Part shown: positions 7,979 through 18,800 of the stretch, in pieces | Layout of the letters: each line of letters opens with the position of its first letter | How positions within the stretch are numbered: position 1 is the first letter of the stretch | Notes under the pieces: model-generated | What the model saw: the letters and a program-made list of their open reading frames with translations, nothing else | Told to the model about the DNA's origin: nothing | The model's database searches: none | NCBI GenBank assembly: GCA_905213875.1 | Contig: CAJMJN010000010.1 | Location: 1-44,430, forward strand | Source of the DNA: an uncultured Clostridium sp. | GTDB lineage: Bacteria > Bacillota > Clostridia > TANB77 > CAG-508 | Reading direction: 5' to 3' | DNA length: 44,430 nt | Translations under genes and position numbers: made by a program

Positions 7979-8777
7979 TGGATATATAATAGTAAACAAA
8001 GAGATAATAAGAAAAATTGGATTACACGAGGCAATAATATTAGGCGAATTGTGTAGTGAATATTGTTACTGGGATAAAGCCAATAAACTTGATAATGGAT
8101 ATTTTTTCTCTACAAGAGAAAATGTTGCAGAAAACACAGGATTATCAGCATATCAACAGAGAGAACCATTTAAAAAACTTGTAAATATAGGAATAGTAAA
8201 AGAAAAGTTAAAAGGAATGCCACAATTAAAATGGTATTCACTTGATATGGATAATCTATACAAATTATTTAATGAAAAAACAGACTTTACATCAAGGTGT
8301 GAAGAAACTAAAGAGCAAGGTAGTGAAAAACTTAATGACAAGGACTTAAAAAACTTGATACCAAGTATAGAAGAAACTAAACAACTTGATGCAAAGAAAC
8401 TAAACACAAATAATAATAATAACAATAATAATAACAATAATAATAAAGAGGATATGAAAAAATTTCAAGATAAAGTATTTATGACAGAAACAAATTATAA
8501 AAAACTTATACAAAAATATGGAAAAGACAGAGTTGATAAAACAATAGTAAGATTAGATTTATACAAAAAATCGACAGGAAAAGTGTATAGTGATGATTAT
8601 GCAACATTATCTTTGTGGATAGATGAAGATATTGAAAAAGAGAAGAAATTACAAAAGAAGAATAGTGTAAATGATTCAGTATGGTATAAAGATTTACAAG
8701 AAAAATATGGAGAAAACTTTGAAGGTTTATATGCTAATAAAGAAATTTTTAAGAATTATAAAACTACTAATAATTAG
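7947..8777 (+). CDS. Replication initiator / phage replisome organiser-like protein
   Basis: 276 residues. The N-terminal part (about 1-90) looks like a winged-helix domain (GLHEAIILGELCSEYCYW, ENVAENTGLSAYQQREPFKKL), as in replication initiators and replisome organisers of phages and ICEs. A linker follows that contains a run of about 12 asparagines encoded by AAT/AAC repeats (near 8408-8445). The C-terminal part (about 165-240) has TNYKKLIQKYGKDRVDKTI, resembling the short C-terminal domain of phage replication proteins. The likely role is starting replication of the excised ICE circle. AGGAGG at 7933-7938 selects ATG 7947. Confidence 0.6.
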   Translation: MNILMSLLSNSGYIIVNKEIIRKIGLHEAIILGELCSEYCYWDKANKLDNGYFFSTRENVAENTGLSAYQQREPFKKLVNIGIVKEKLKGMPQLKWYSLDMDNLYKLFNEKTDFTSRCEETKEQGSEKLNDKDLKNLIPSIEETKQLDAKKLNTNNNNNNNNNNNNKEDMKKFQDKVFMTETNYKKLIQKYGKDRVDKTIVRLDLYKKSTGKVYSDDYATLSLWIDEDIEKEKKLQKKNSVNDSVWYKDLQEKYGENFEGLYANKEIFKNYKTTNN

Positions 8778-8792
8778 TAGTTATTTTTATTT
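8762..8792 (+). terminator. Weak hairpin terminator
   Basis: AACTACTAATAATTAGTAGTT (8762-8782) is a palindromic stem overlapping the stop codon of the preceding gene and is followed by a T-rich tract. The stem is AT-rich, so termination is probably partial. Confidence 0.4.
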
Positions 8793-8807
8793 TAGGAGGA
8801 ATTGAAA

Positions 8808-9143
8808 ATGAGAAAAAATATATGTAAAAAAGGAAAATTTGTTGATGAAGTATTTGGAGAAAATATAGAATATGTAAAAATCTATAATGAAAATGGAATA
8901 ACCATTATATTTGAAATGGATAATCATATTGTGATAAAAGAATTTAAAAATGTAAGAGAACTTATAGAAAAGTTTATAGAAAAATATATTGAAGCAAAAT
9001 ATTTAGATGAGATTTTAATTGAGCAGGAACAAGAAATTGATTCACTACAAAGAGATAAACAAGACATAAAAGCATATTTAAAAGCAATTTTAAAATCTGC
9101 TGAAAATAAATTGGATGAAAAAAATTATATATGTAATCAATAA
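8808..9143 (+). CDS. Hypothetical ICE protein
   Basis: A 111-residue acidic/basic protein starting MRKNICKKGKFVDEVFGENI, with a predicted beta-rich N-terminal half and a helical, possibly coiled-coil second half (EILIEQEQEIDSLQRDKQDI). No family recognised. AGGAGG at 8795-8800 with 7 bases of spacing favours ATG 8808 over a TTG at 8802. It lies in a row with the gene before and after, all on the plus strand. Confidence 0.6.
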   Translation: MRKNICKKGKFVDEVFGENIEYVKIYNENGITIIFEMDNHIVIKEFKNVRELIEKFIEKYIEAKYLDEILIEQEQEIDSLQRDKQDIKAYLKAILKSAENKLDEKNYICNQ

Positions 9144-9156
9144 TGGAGGAATAAAA

Positions 9157-9618
9157 ATGTTTGTTAGTATAAAGAAAATAACAACAATGGGTTCACGAAA
9201 ATTAAGAGATTATTTTACATTTGATAAACAAATTGAAAGTTTACAAGAAAAGTTAGAAAAAGAGGAAATAGGAAAGGATGTTAATTCATTTATTAAAAGT
9301 AAAAACAAGGTTAGTAATGCAGTTGAAAATCAGGTTATTAGAAAAATAATGCTGGAGAATAAAATAAATGAATTGATCCTATGGAAAGGAATTATTGAAG
9401 ATGTAATAAATGGATATAAAAAATTTCAAGAACATAAATATAAATATATTATTGAAAAGTTTATGTATTGCAAAACAGATGATGAGGTTTCAAAATCTTT
9501 ATATATGTCGACAGCAACCCAATATAAATATAAAGTTGAAATAGCATATCAAATATCAATAATAGCACTTTCAAAAAATTTAATTACAATAGATGAAATT
9601 GTAGACGAAAGGTTATAA
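9157..9618 (+). CDS. RinA/ArpU-like transcriptional regulator (sigma-like HTH)
   Basis: 153 residues. The first half is helical (FDKQIESLQEKLEKEEIGKD). The second half, KYKYIIEKFMYCKTDDEVSK followed by SLYMSTATQYKYKVEIAY, has the region-4-like helix-turn-helix layout of phage RinA/ArpU regulators, which activate late genes. SD TGGAGGA precedes ATG 9157; an upstream in-frame TTG at 9115 overlaps the previous gene and lacks an SD. It lies directly before the conserved promoter-like element at 9746 and the giant helicase gene, so it is a natural candidate regulator of that element. The family call rests on pattern only. Confidence 0.55.
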   Translation: MFVSIKKITTMGSRKLRDYFTFDKQIESLQEKLEKEEIGKDVNSFIKSKNKVSNAVENQVIRKIMLENKINELILWKGIIEDVINGYKKFQEHKYKYIIEKFMYCKTDDEVSKSLYMSTATQYKYKVEIAYQISIIALSKNLITIDEIVDERL

Positions 9619-9705
9619 CTTTAAAGAAAAAACTTTAGAGGAAAAAATTTCTATTGAAATTAGCAAAAGAGGGTATATAATAAGTACAATGGAAAAAGTT
9701 GAAAG

Positions 9706-9735
9706 ATAGTGCAGATAAAAATGCACTATTTTTTT
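9706..9735 (+). terminator. Terminator after the RinA-like gene
   Basis: ATAGTGCA (9706-9713) pairs perfectly with TGCACTAT (9722-9729) and is followed by a run of T. It separates the early ICE genes from the next transcription unit, which starts at the promoter element immediately downstream. The rest of the gap 9618-9705 shows nothing recognisable. Confidence 0.75.
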
Positions 9736-9745
9736 AATCTATAAT

Positions 9746-9778
9746 GGGTTCGCCTTTAAAAATTAAATGTTGTATAAT
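9746..9778 (+). promoter_or_regulatory. Conserved ICE promoter element, copy 1
   Basis: GGGTTCGCC at 9746-9754 is followed after 17 bases by GTATAAT at 9772-9778. The same boxes with the same spacing occur at 16444 and 33029. The right box is a perfect -10 hexamer; the left box sits where a -35 would be but does not resemble TTGACA, which suggests an alternative sigma or an activator. It lies 42 bases upstream of the giant helicase/methylase gene. Confidence 0.75.
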
Positions 9779-9819
9779 TTAATTAAGCAAAGGCTTTATA
9801 GATTTAGAGAGGAGGACAA

Positions 9820-12800
9820 ATGACATTAAAGGAAAAAATCAATGAAGCAAAAGTAATATATGATATTGAAATATCAGCCATACTAAAAGATAAAAACAGA
9901 TGGAAAAAATTTTTGGATTTTTCTTCAGGCTTTTATAAATATACTTTTATGGAAAATCTGCTAATGTTTGCCCAAAAGCCTAATGTGACAATGTGTGCAA
10001 CATTAGAACAATGGAACTCAGTTGGTAGATGGGTAAATAGAGGAGCAAAAGCATTAAAGATTATAAATAATCAAGATGATGAAATATATTTGAAATATGT
10101 TTTTGATGTCAAAGATACTCACGGAGATGCAAAAGTTTTATTTAGAAAATGGGAATCGAATGAAGATCAAGTTGTGCATATATTAAAAAATTATTTTAAA
10201 TACGAAGAATGTAATTCTTTAAATGATATTATAATGAGGTATGTTTATGAAAATTTTGATACAAATAAAATAGTAAAAGGTCTTTCAGATGATGAACTTG
10301 ATGTCTTAAATTCAGATTTTTTGGAAAACATAATAAAATATACAACTTATAGTGTAGCAAAAAGGTGTAATGTAAAAGTTGATGAGGAAGAAATATTTGA
10401 AAACTTTTCAAAAATAGAAAATCCATTACAATTGCAACTAATTGGAACAATACAAAGCAGTTTTACAAATGATGTTTTAAGAATAGTTGAATATAAAATT
10501 CGACAAAATAATATGGAGGTAAGAAAAAATGGAGAAATTAGGAAAATATGGAATGAAAATCAAAAAGAATATGGAAGAGAATTATCAGTTCAGGTTTCAG
10601 CAATTAGTGATGGAAGGAACGATAATGGAAAAACTACTAGCGAGGGAACAAGAAATAATCAAGAAGAAACACTTGATAGAGAAAGAATTGAAACAAAAAT
10701 ATCAGAAACCACAGACAAACGAGTTTCTAGTAATAGCGAGATACAATCAAATGATAGAAGAAATGACCAACGAATTATTGCAGGAGGAGATAGAGGAAAA
10801 GATTTAGAAGTAGTAGAAGAAAATACTACTTCTTTTATTTTACCTGATAACACACAACTAGATTTATTTAACAATAATTTTACAATACAAGAAAATAAGC
10901 AATTAGAAAATATTGAAAATAATGAAGAAAAGTTTGTTGTAAAAGATGATGTTATTGTTGAAAGTATAGAAAGCCAAAGAATAAATTATCACATTCCAAA
11001 TGACTTTGAAAAACACCAAAATTTAAAAATTAAATATCAAGAAAATGTTGATGCAATTAAATTATTACAAAAAATTGAACAAGAAAATAGATTAGCAACA
11101 AAAGATGAACAAGAAATATTAGCAAAGTATAATGGTTGGGGAGGTTTAGCAAAAGTATTTGATATAAATTCTCAAGAATGGCAGGAACAATATAAAGAAG
11201 TAAAGGAACTATTGACACCTGAAGAATATGAAAAGGCTAAAGCAAGTGTTGTAAATGCTTTTTATACGGACAAAACAATTATAGATAATATTTACTTAGG
11301 GTTATGTAGGCTTGGGTTTAAAAAAGGAAATATATTAGAACCAAGTGCAGGTATAGGAAACTTTTTGGGAAGAATACCACAGAATTTAGAAGATAGTAGG
11401 TTTACTGCAATAGAATTAGATAGTATTTCAGGAAGAATTTTAAAACAACTATATCAGAAAGAGCAGGTATATATTCAGGGATATGAAAAAACAGAATTAC
11501 AAGATAACTTTTATGATGTAGCAATATCAAATGTACCATTTGGAAATTATGGAGTTTCAGATAGAAGATATAATCGTGAAAATTTTAAAATCCACGATTA
11601 TTTTTTTGCAAAAAGTTTAGATAAGGTTAAAAATGGTGGAATAATAGCATTTGTAACTTCAAAAGGAACTTTAGATAAAATAACTCCAAATGTTAGAGAA
11701 TATATAGCAAAAAGAGCAAAACTTTTGGGAGCAATTAGATTACCAACGAATGCTTTTAGAGTTGTTGCTAATACAGATGTAACAACAGATATAATATTTT
11801 TACAAAAAAGTGATAAAGAACTAGAAAATAGACCAAGTTGGGTTGATGTTGCTAAAATTTTTGATGATGTCTATATAAATACATATTTCAGATCACATCC
11901 TGAAATGGTAATGGGAGAATTTGTAGAAACAACAAATCAATTTGGAAAAGATGTAGATGTAAAATTAGATGCTGGAGCAAATTTAGATGAAATGCTAACT
12001 GAGGCAATAAACAAACTTCCTTTGAATATATATAAAAATATTGAAAAAGAAGAAAATAATATAAGTGAATATGTAATTGCTCCAAACGATACAAAACCTA
12101 ATAGTTATGTTGTTATGAACAATAATTTGTATTATAGAGAATTATCTACAATGAGATTAGTTAATAAGAAATCTTTAACTCAAGAACGAATTAGAGGTAT
12201 GATAAAAATTAGAGATGTACTTGATAAACTAATAGAGATACAAGGAAAATCTGTTGCAGATGATGATATAAAACCACTTCAAGAACAATTAAATAAGGAG
12301 TATGATAATTTTGTAAAAAAGTATGGAATAATAAATAATAGTGCAAATAAATCAGCATTTGAAGAAGATTGCGAATATCCATTATTAAGTGCATTAGAAA
12401 ACATAAATGAGGAAACAAAAGAGGCTACAAAGACAGATATATTTTATAAACGAACAATAGAGCCTAAAAAAGAAATAGAAAAGGTAGAAACATCGAATGA
12501 GGCATTGATAGCATCATTAAATCAAAAGGGTAAAGTCGATTTAGACTATATGGAAAGAATAAGTAATAAAAATTATGATACACTGATAGAAGAACTTAAA
12601 GGAAAAATATACAGAAATCCATTAGTTGAAGATAGTCGAATACAAAAAGGATGGGAAACATCAGAAGAATATTTAAGCGGAGATGTTGTAGAAAAACTTG
12701 CTATTGCAGAGGCAAAAGAAAATGAAAATGATATGTATATTGAAAATGTTATGGCATTAAGAAAGGTGCAACCAGCAAGACTCGAAGCAAGTGATATAGA

Positions 12801-15800
12801 AGTTAGACTTGGTGCAACTTGGATACCAACATATTATATTGAAGAGTTTGCAAGGCAAAAATTTAAAATAGATGAATTAGAATATAGAAGAAATGATATG
12901 ACTATTAAATATAATGCATATTTATCCAAATGGATAATTGAAAATAAACCATATATGACAAATATAGAAATGAATGAAATTTTTGGAACGAAAAGGATAA
13001 ATGCAATAGATTTATTAGAGGATACATTAAATTTGAAAAATACAACTATATATGACCCTGATCCTACAGATCCTGAAGAAAAAAGAAGAATAGTAAACAA
13101 GAAAGAAACAATGTTAGCAAGAGAAAAACAAGAGGCAATAAAGGAAAGTTTTTCAGGTTGGATTTATGATGATATTGAAAGAAGAAATAATCTCGTAGAT
13201 ATATATAATAGAAAATTCAACAGAATAAAACTAAGGGAATACGATGGAAGTAATTTGTTTTTACCTAATATGAATAATACTATTAAATTAAGACCACATC
13301 AGAAAAATGCAATAGCAAGAATATTATATAGTAAAGATAATAGTTTATTGGCACATTGTGTTGGAGCAGGAAAAACATTTGAAATGATTGCAGGATGTAT
13401 GGAATTGAGAAGATTAGGTATTGCAAAGAAACCATTGATAGTAGTTCCAAATCATTTAGTAGAGGACTGGGGAAAAGAATTTTATAAACTATATCCGTCA
13501 GCACGAATTTTAGTTGCTACAAAAAAGGATTTTCAAAAGGATAGGCGACAAAGATTGGTTAGTAGAATTGCAACAGGAGATTATGATGCTATAATAATGG
13601 CTCAAAGTTCTTTTGAGAGGATACCAGTATCACAGGAAACACAAGAAACATTTATAGAAAAAGAATTAGAACAAGTAACGATGGCTTTGGAAAATGCAAG
13701 AAAAGAAGATAATTCATCAAAAAGTGTAAAACAATTGGAAACTGCAAAGAGAAATATAGAAAAAAGACAAAATGATTTATTGAATGCTAAAACAAAAGAC
13801 AATGTAATAAATTTTGAGAGTCTAGGTGTAGATTACTTATTTGTTGATGAGGCAGATATGTATAAAAACTTATATTTATATACTAAAATGAACAATATTG
13901 CTGGAGTACAACATACAAGAAGTCAAAGAGCAAGTGATATGTTTATGAAGATACAATATGTAACAGAAAAAAACAATGGAAAAGGTGTAGTATTCGCTAC
14001 AGGAACACCAGTCAGTAATTCAATGACAGAACTTTATACAATGCAAAGATATTTACAACCGAAAACATTGGAAGAATTAGGACTTACTAATTTTGATGAT
14101 TGGGCTAGTACATTTGGAGAGGTTGTTTCAAATTTTGAATTATCTCCTGATGGAAGTGGATATAGAATAAAAGAAAGATTTAGCAGATTTTATAATATTC
14201 CTGAACTTATGAATATTTTTAGACAAGTTGCAGATATTCAAACTCCTGAGATGTTAAATTTACCAAGACCAAGTCTTATGAATGGAGAACCTACAATTAT
14301 ATCTAGTGAACCAACAATGGAATTAAAGGAACTTATATCAACACTTGCAGAAAGATCTGAAGCAATAAAGGAAGGTAATGTAGATCCTAGAGTAGACAAT
14401 ATGCTTAAAATAACAAATGAGGGAAAAAAGGCAGCACTAGATTTAAGACTAATAGATGAATTATATGGCGACTACATGGAAAGTAAAGTAAATAAAGCAG
14501 TAGAAAATATTTATCAAATATGGAGTAATACACAAAAAGAAAGGTCAACACAATTAGTTTTTTGTGATATGTCAACACCAACTAAAATAAGTGGAAAATA
14601 TGATGTGTATAATGATATTAGGAATAAATTGTTAGAAAAAGGTGTACCAGATGAAGAAATTGAATTTATACATAATGCACCGACGGATAGTAAGAAAGCA
14701 AAATTATTTTCAGATGTAAGAGCAGGAAAAGTTAGAATACTACTAGGTAGTACACAAAAGATGGGAGCAGGTACTAATGTTCAAGATAGGCTAATTGCAT
14801 TACATCATTTAGATGTACCGTGGAGACCTCGTGATATAGAACAAAGAGAAGGTAGAATTTTAAGGCAAGGTAATTTAAACAAAATGGTAATGATATTTAG
14901 ATATGTTACAAAGGAAAGTTTTGATGCTTATTCTTGGCAAACACTTGAAACTAAACAAAAATATATATCACAAATATATAGAGGGGATACATCAGTAAGA
15001 ACAATGGACGATTTAGATAATTCAACAATGAGTTTTGCTCAAATAAAAGCAATTGCAAGTGGAAATCCACTTATATTGGAAAAATTCAAAGTTGATACAG
15101 ATGTTCAAAAATTAAAAGATAGAGAAAGAAATTATAAAGCATCTAAATATAGATTAGAAAATAGTGTCAATAATGATTTACCACTAACTATAAAGCAAAC
15201 TGAAGATTATATAGACAAATTAAAAAAAGATAAAGAAAAAATACAGAATAAAGAAAATGAAGAAAATTGTCATATTACTATAAACGGAAAAGAATTTTCA
15301 AAATATAAAGATGCAGGAGCAGAAATATTAGAAATTTCAAATAAATATTTAGAACTTAATAAAGAATATTATTTAGGAAATTATAGAGGTTTTGAACTGA
15401 CAATAACGAATAAAGGAATAAAAGATTTATTTCAAAATCACGGAGAACCACAAAAAATTATAAAAATCAAAGGCAATAACGAATATTCTTTTGACCTATT
15501 AAAAGTTCCATCATTAAATATAAAAAAAATGGACGAAAAAATTGATAGCATAGAAAATAATTTGAACAAAAGAATAGAATTAAAACAAGATTTAGAAAGA
15601 CAATTAAATGAGGCAAAAAAAGAATTAGAAAAACCATTTGAATATGAAGAAAAATTAAAAGAAATGTTAAAGAGACAAAGAGAAATAAATCAAAAATTAA
15701 ATATGGATGAAAAAGAAAGAAGTGCAATTATTATAGATGAAGAAGAAAACGAACCTGATGAATATAATGCAGAAATAGGGGAAGAATTTGAATGGGAGGA

Positions 15801-15816
15801 GGAAGTTTATGAATAA
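9820..15816 (+). CDS. Giant ArdC-N / adenine methylase-like / SNF2-type helicase protein
   Basis: A 1998-residue polyvalent protein typical of Tn1549-like ICEs. The N-terminus (about 1-85) resembles the ArdC single-strand DNA-binding domain ([20 protein letters not shown]). A methylase-like fold follows, with EPSAGIGNF near 507 and SNVPFG near 570 in place of the usual NPPF/Y. The helicase part has LRPHQKNAI near 1156, GAGKT near 1183, DEAD near 1342, GTPVSNS near 1395, and GAGTNVQDR with [14 protein letters not shown] near 1645-1680. The C-terminus is a coiled coil with an acidic tail. It probably protects or processes the transferred DNA. SD AGAGGAGG lies before ATG 9820. Confidence 0.85.
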
Positions 15817-16438
15817 TTTAGAAAATTTATGCTTTGAAACAAAATCATTAGGAAAATTAAAAATTTTGGCTTTTATAGGGGAAAATGCCCTATTAGAAAA
15901 AATGTATAATACACCTGAAAAATACATAGTTGCAAGTGGGTTTGATATGGAAAGTAAAAGTTGGAATCATGGAAGTTATTATCAAGAATTGGAAGATGCA
16001 TTAAAAAAATTTTATGATAAGACAGAAAATCGAATAATAGCCCAAAAACTGGTTGAAAGAGAAGAAAATCAAGAAAAAACAATTAGTACAAATGATATAT
16101 TTAAAAGAATATATCAAGAATTAAAAGAACAAATAAATAATCAAGATGGAAAAAAATTTATTAAGGAATATTATATACCAAGTATAAATAATAGTTTTGA
16201 AGATAAAACTGTAAATGATCATTATTTTATAAGTGGTATTGAAATGGAATTAGAAAATATGATGAGTAAATTTGATAATAAAATAAAATATGCTCGTTAT
16301 AAGGATAAATATTTCTTTAGCAACGATGAAAATGTTGCACAATTACAAGCGAATAAAGAAATAAGAAGAGAATATGCTGAAAAAATTGATGAATTAGGAT
16401 ACGACAGAAAAGAATATGGAATAGAAGAAGAAATGTAA
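15809..16438 (+). CDS. Hypothetical ICE protein
   Basis: 209 residues, starting [20 protein letters not shown]. Two segments can be seen: about 1-75 with [20 protein letters not shown] and a Trp/His/Gly stretch, and a helical remainder (about 90-209). No family recognised. The 5' end overlaps the giant gene by 8 bases and its SD GGGAGGAGG lies inside that gene, so the two are translationally coupled. It ends just before conserved promoter copy 2. Confidence 0.65.
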
Positions 16439-16443
16439 TAATA

Positions 16444-16476
16444 GGGTTCGCCTTTTAAAAGAAAAAATAGTATAAT
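16444..16476 (+). promoter_or_regulatory. Conserved ICE promoter element, copy 2
   Basis: GGGTTCGCC at 16444-16452 and GTATAAT at 16470-16476, again exactly 17 bases apart, in the 57-base gap between two genes. Transcription would start near 16483, leaving a leader of about 13 bases that is mostly the SD TTAGGAGGG of the 99-residue gene. Confidence 0.75.
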
Positions 16477-16495
16477 TCTTTTAGGAGGGAAGAAT

Positions 16496-16795
16496 ATGGA
16501 AGAAAAAATTTTACAAGAATTATTTGAAAAAAGGTCAGATACTGAATCACAAAAAGTAAATAAAAAGATGGACAATAGGCTTTCAAAACTTGCTATTTCT
16601 GAAAAAGAAGATGAAATTATTGAACTTTTTAAAAAAGAAACAAATAATGATGTTTGTAAAAAGTTGGAAGATTTATTCTTTTTCTATGTAAATGCAAAAG
16701 ATGAAGAAACTTTAGTTTATAATGAATATTATTACAAATTAGGTTTCGCAGATGCAATGAAAATGAAAAATGAAATTGTTGAAATTGAAAGATAA
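16496..16795 (+). CDS. Small hypothetical ICE protein
   Basis: A 99-residue, highly charged, all-helical protein. The C-terminal segment NEYYYKLGFADAMKMKNEIV looks like a small family often met in ICEs and prophages of Clostridia (perhaps DUF6809-like), but I cannot confirm this. SD AGGAGGG precedes the ATG. It is a one-gene unit: conserved promoter copy 2 lies just upstream and a strong terminator starts right after its stop. The tight packing suggests dedicated regulation. Confidence 0.65.
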   Translation: MEEKILQELFEKRSDTESQKVNKKMDNRLSKLAISEKEDEIIELFKKETNNDVCKKLEDLFFFYVNAKDEETLVYNEYYYKLGFADAMKMKNEIVEIER

Positions 16796-16827
16796 GAGAA
16801 GATAGTAACTTGCTATCTTCTCTTTTT
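16796..16827 (+). terminator. Strong terminator
   Basis: GAGAAGATAG (16796-16805) and CTATCTTCTC (16813-16822) make a perfect 10-bp stem with a 7-base loop, followed by TTTTT. Directly after it an SD-like AGGAGGTGG (16828-16836) precedes a three-codon ORF (MIL, stop) at 16842-16853, which may be all that is left of a lost gene. Confidence 0.8.
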
Positions 16828-16900
16828 AGGAGGTGGTAAAAATGATTTTATAATATAAAAATATAAGAATATAAGAATAATAATAAAAAAAGGAGGATTT

Positions 16901-17428
16901 ATGGGCAATTTAAAAGAAAAAATTTTGAAGGAAGAAATAAAAATGTATTTCGTAAGTGAAAATAAATTAGGAATTTATGGTAAGACTTATGAAGTAAGAG
17001 ATGAATTGAAAAATGCTGGAGCAATATGGAACTCTGAAAAGAAAAGATTAGAAATTGATGAGGACAAATTCAAAGAAATGGACAATGAAATTATTGAAAA
17101 GGTTTTTGAATTAAGAGAAAAACAAAGACAAAGTGGCATTGAACATATAAGTCAGTTATTACTTTCAGGAGAATTAAAAGCATTTTTGGATAAAGATGAC
17201 AATTATCAATTATATGGAAATGTTAAAAATATAACTAGAGAATTAAATAATGTCGGTTTTAAATTTGCAGATAAAAATTATGCAATAAAAAGAGATGATT
17301 TTGATAGGATTTTTTCAAATGAAGTCAAAGAAGTTGTAAACGAATATAATAAAGCACAAGAAAAAGAAACAAAAGAAACTTCAAATGAAATAATTTACGA
17401 AGAAACAGAGGAAGAGGTTGAATACTAA
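16901..17428 (+). CDS. Hypothetical ICE protein with a duplicated small domain
   Basis: 175 residues. Two related units are visible: about 24-52, YGKTYEVRDELKNAGAIWNS then EKKRLEIDEDKF, and about 103-130, YGNVKNITRELNNVGFKFAD then KNYAIKRDDFD. The pattern of a helix with L.N.G..W/F followed by K...I.. resembles DUF5710-like modules that occur in ICE and topoisomerase-related proteins, which is only a hint. The tail is very acidic. SD AAAGGAGG precedes ATG 16901. Function unknown, perhaps nucleic-acid binding. Confidence 0.6.
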   Translation: MGNLKEKILKEEIKMYFVSENKLGIYGKTYEVRDELKNAGAIWNSEKKRLEIDEDKFKEMDNEIIEKVFELREKQRQSGIEHISQLLLSGELKAFLDKDDNYQLYGNVKNITRELNNVGFKFADKNYAIKRDDFDRIFSNEVKEVVNEYNKAQEKETKETSNEIIYEETEEEVEY

Positions 17429-17429
17429 T

Positions 17430-17861
17430 TTGAAAAGTATAAAACTGATAATTAGCAGAGCAGGTATGGAACAATTAAAAGCATTTGCAGATGATAGTTA
17501 CTTGTATAGATATATAGTAAACAACTATACTGAACTATCAGATACCAATATATTTCATAATCCTGATATTGAAAATTATTTGTCAAAAGAAAATTTGTTA
17601 TTTGTAAAATTTAATTTGTCATTTGACGATGAATTAGTTATAAAGGATGCTTTACAAGAGTTAATTAAGAAAAATGCAACTTTTTATGCTTATGTTTCTG
17701 ATGATGAAACAGGAGCATTTTTTGTTTGTAAAAATTTTTCAGGGAAAATAAATTTACCAATAGTTGATAATATGTATAGGAATATAGATGACTTTGAAGT
17801 TGTAAACAATATAGAAAGTTATATCAACGAATTGGAAAATCAAGAAGAGATGGAGGTATAA
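17430..17861 (+). CDS. Hypothetical ICE protein (TTG start)
   Basis: 143 residues when started at TTG 17430, reading (M)KSIKLIISRAGMEQLKAFA. Another TTG at 17418 lies too close to the SD-like GAGG at 17412-17416. The protein has an alternating alpha/beta pattern, with DDETGAFFVCKNFSGKINLP in the middle and an acidic tail; no signal peptide. No family recognised. It lies one base after the preceding gene and 3 bases before the parB-like gene, so it is part of that operon. Confidence 0.6.
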   Translation: MKSIKLIISRAGMEQLKAFADDSYLYRYIVNNYTELSDTNIFHNPDIENYLSKENLLFVKFNLSFDDELVIKDALQELIKKNATFYAYVSDDETGAFFVCKNFSGKINLPIVDNMYRNIDDFEVVNNIESYINELENQEEMEV

Positions 17862-17864
17862 AAT

Positions 17865-18800
17865 TTGGAAAATATAGCAGATAAATATTTAATGAAAAAA
17901 TTTCAAGATACAAATAAAGGCACAAATGATCACGAAAAAATAGAAGATAATCAAATTGTAGAATTACAAATTGATAGACTTGTACCATTTAAAAAACAAC
18001 AACCATTTTCTATGTATGATGATAATAAAAAGCAAGAGGTAAAAGAGAGCATAGAAAAGTTTGGAGTGCTTACACCAATAATTGTAAGACCAATAGATAA
18101 TGAAAAATATGAAATAATAGCAGGGCATAATAGGGTGGAATGTTCAAAAGAATTAGGAAAAGAGTCTATTCCAGCGAAAATTATGAATATTGATGATGAC
18201 GATGCAACACTAATAATGATTGACACAAATTTGTGTAGTAGAGATAAGATTAGTCCAATAGAAAAAGGTCGAGCATATAAATTAAAATTAGAAATATTAA
18301 AAAAGAAAACACAGGAACTCCTAGATAGTAGCAATGTTGATGGTGATTCCCTAATTAGGGAATCACAAAAAAGTGTAGATAAACTAACTGAAGAAACCAA
18401 AGAATCTAAAAGTCAAATATATAGATTTATATCATTAACTAACTTAAATACAGATTTTCAAAGATTAGTTGAAAAAGAAGAAATGGCAATTTCAGTTGGT
18501 AGTGAAGTTTCTACATTAAATGAGCAAGAGCAGGAAATTTTATATTCAGTATTAGACGATAAACACAAAAATTTAAAATTATCTGAAATACAGAAAATAA
18601 AAAATCTTGAAGAAATTACATATAATTCAGTTTCAGACATATTGGAAAATAAAAAGGTAAAAAAAGCATCATTTACTGGAAAACTAAATAAAAAAGTAGC
18701 AAAAAAATATAAAGACAAATTTAATAATGATAATGATTTTACAAATTTAATAGACCAACTATTGGAGAAATATTTTGAACAAGAAGAAAATACTCTATAA
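17865..18800 (+). CDS. ParB-like (ParB/Srx-fold) DNA-binding protein, TTG start
   Basis: 311 residues. The ParB N-terminal domain (about 32-130) has IDRLVPFKKQQPFSMYDDNK, FGVLTPIIVRP and the signature YEIIAGHNRVECSKELG. A helical DNA-binding domain (about 135-240) with an HTH-like ESKSQIYRFISLTNLN follows, then a charged tail. ParB proteins bind parS palindromes and help segregate or maintain DNA; ICE versions may also act as regulators. SD GGAGGT lies 7 bases before TTG 17865. A 24-bp perfect palindrome lies inside the gene. No canonical parA follows; the MinD-like gene at 29990 is the only candidate partner. Confidence 0.85.
   Translation: MENIADKYLMKKFQDTNKGTNDHEKIEDNQIVELQIDRLVPFKKQQPFSMYDDNKKQEVKESIEKFGVLTPIIVRPIDNEKYEIIAGHNRVECSKELGKESIPAKIMNIDDDDATLIMIDTNLCSRDKISPIEKGRAYKLKLEILKKKTQELLDSSNVDGDSLIRESQKSVDKLTEETKESKSQIYRFISLTNLNTDFQRLVEKEEMAISVGSEVSTLNEQEQEILYSVLDDKHKNLKLSEIQKIKNLEEITYNSVSDILENKKVKKASFTGKLNKKVAKKYKDKFNNDNDFTNLIDQLLEKYFEQEENTL
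18343..18366. promoter_or_regulatory. Perfect 24-bp palindrome inside the parB-like gene (candidate parS/operator)
   Basis: The core GATTCCCTAATTAGGGAATC reads the same on both strands and the palindrome extends to 24 bp with flanking GT and AC. The same core plus one more base recurs at 24020-24040. It uses TCC, CTA and AGG codons in a gene that otherwise prefers AT-rich synonyms, as if the DNA sequence itself were selected. Confidence 0.65.

Noticed and set aside
8400..8446. CRISPR-like or satellite repeat
   Set aside because: Only a triplet run within a coding frame; there are no spacers or longer units. No CRISPR array was seen anywhere in the window.
10529..10807. Open frame of 92 codons on the plus strand inside the giant helicase gene
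   Set aside because: It has an SD-like GGAGG upstream, but the sequence is low-complexity Lys/Glu and lies in another frame of the linker of the giant protein; no independent support.
17951..18400. Open frame of 149 codons on the minus strand within the parB-like gene
   Set aside because: An antisense shadow with no SD; the plus frame shows clear ParB motifs.
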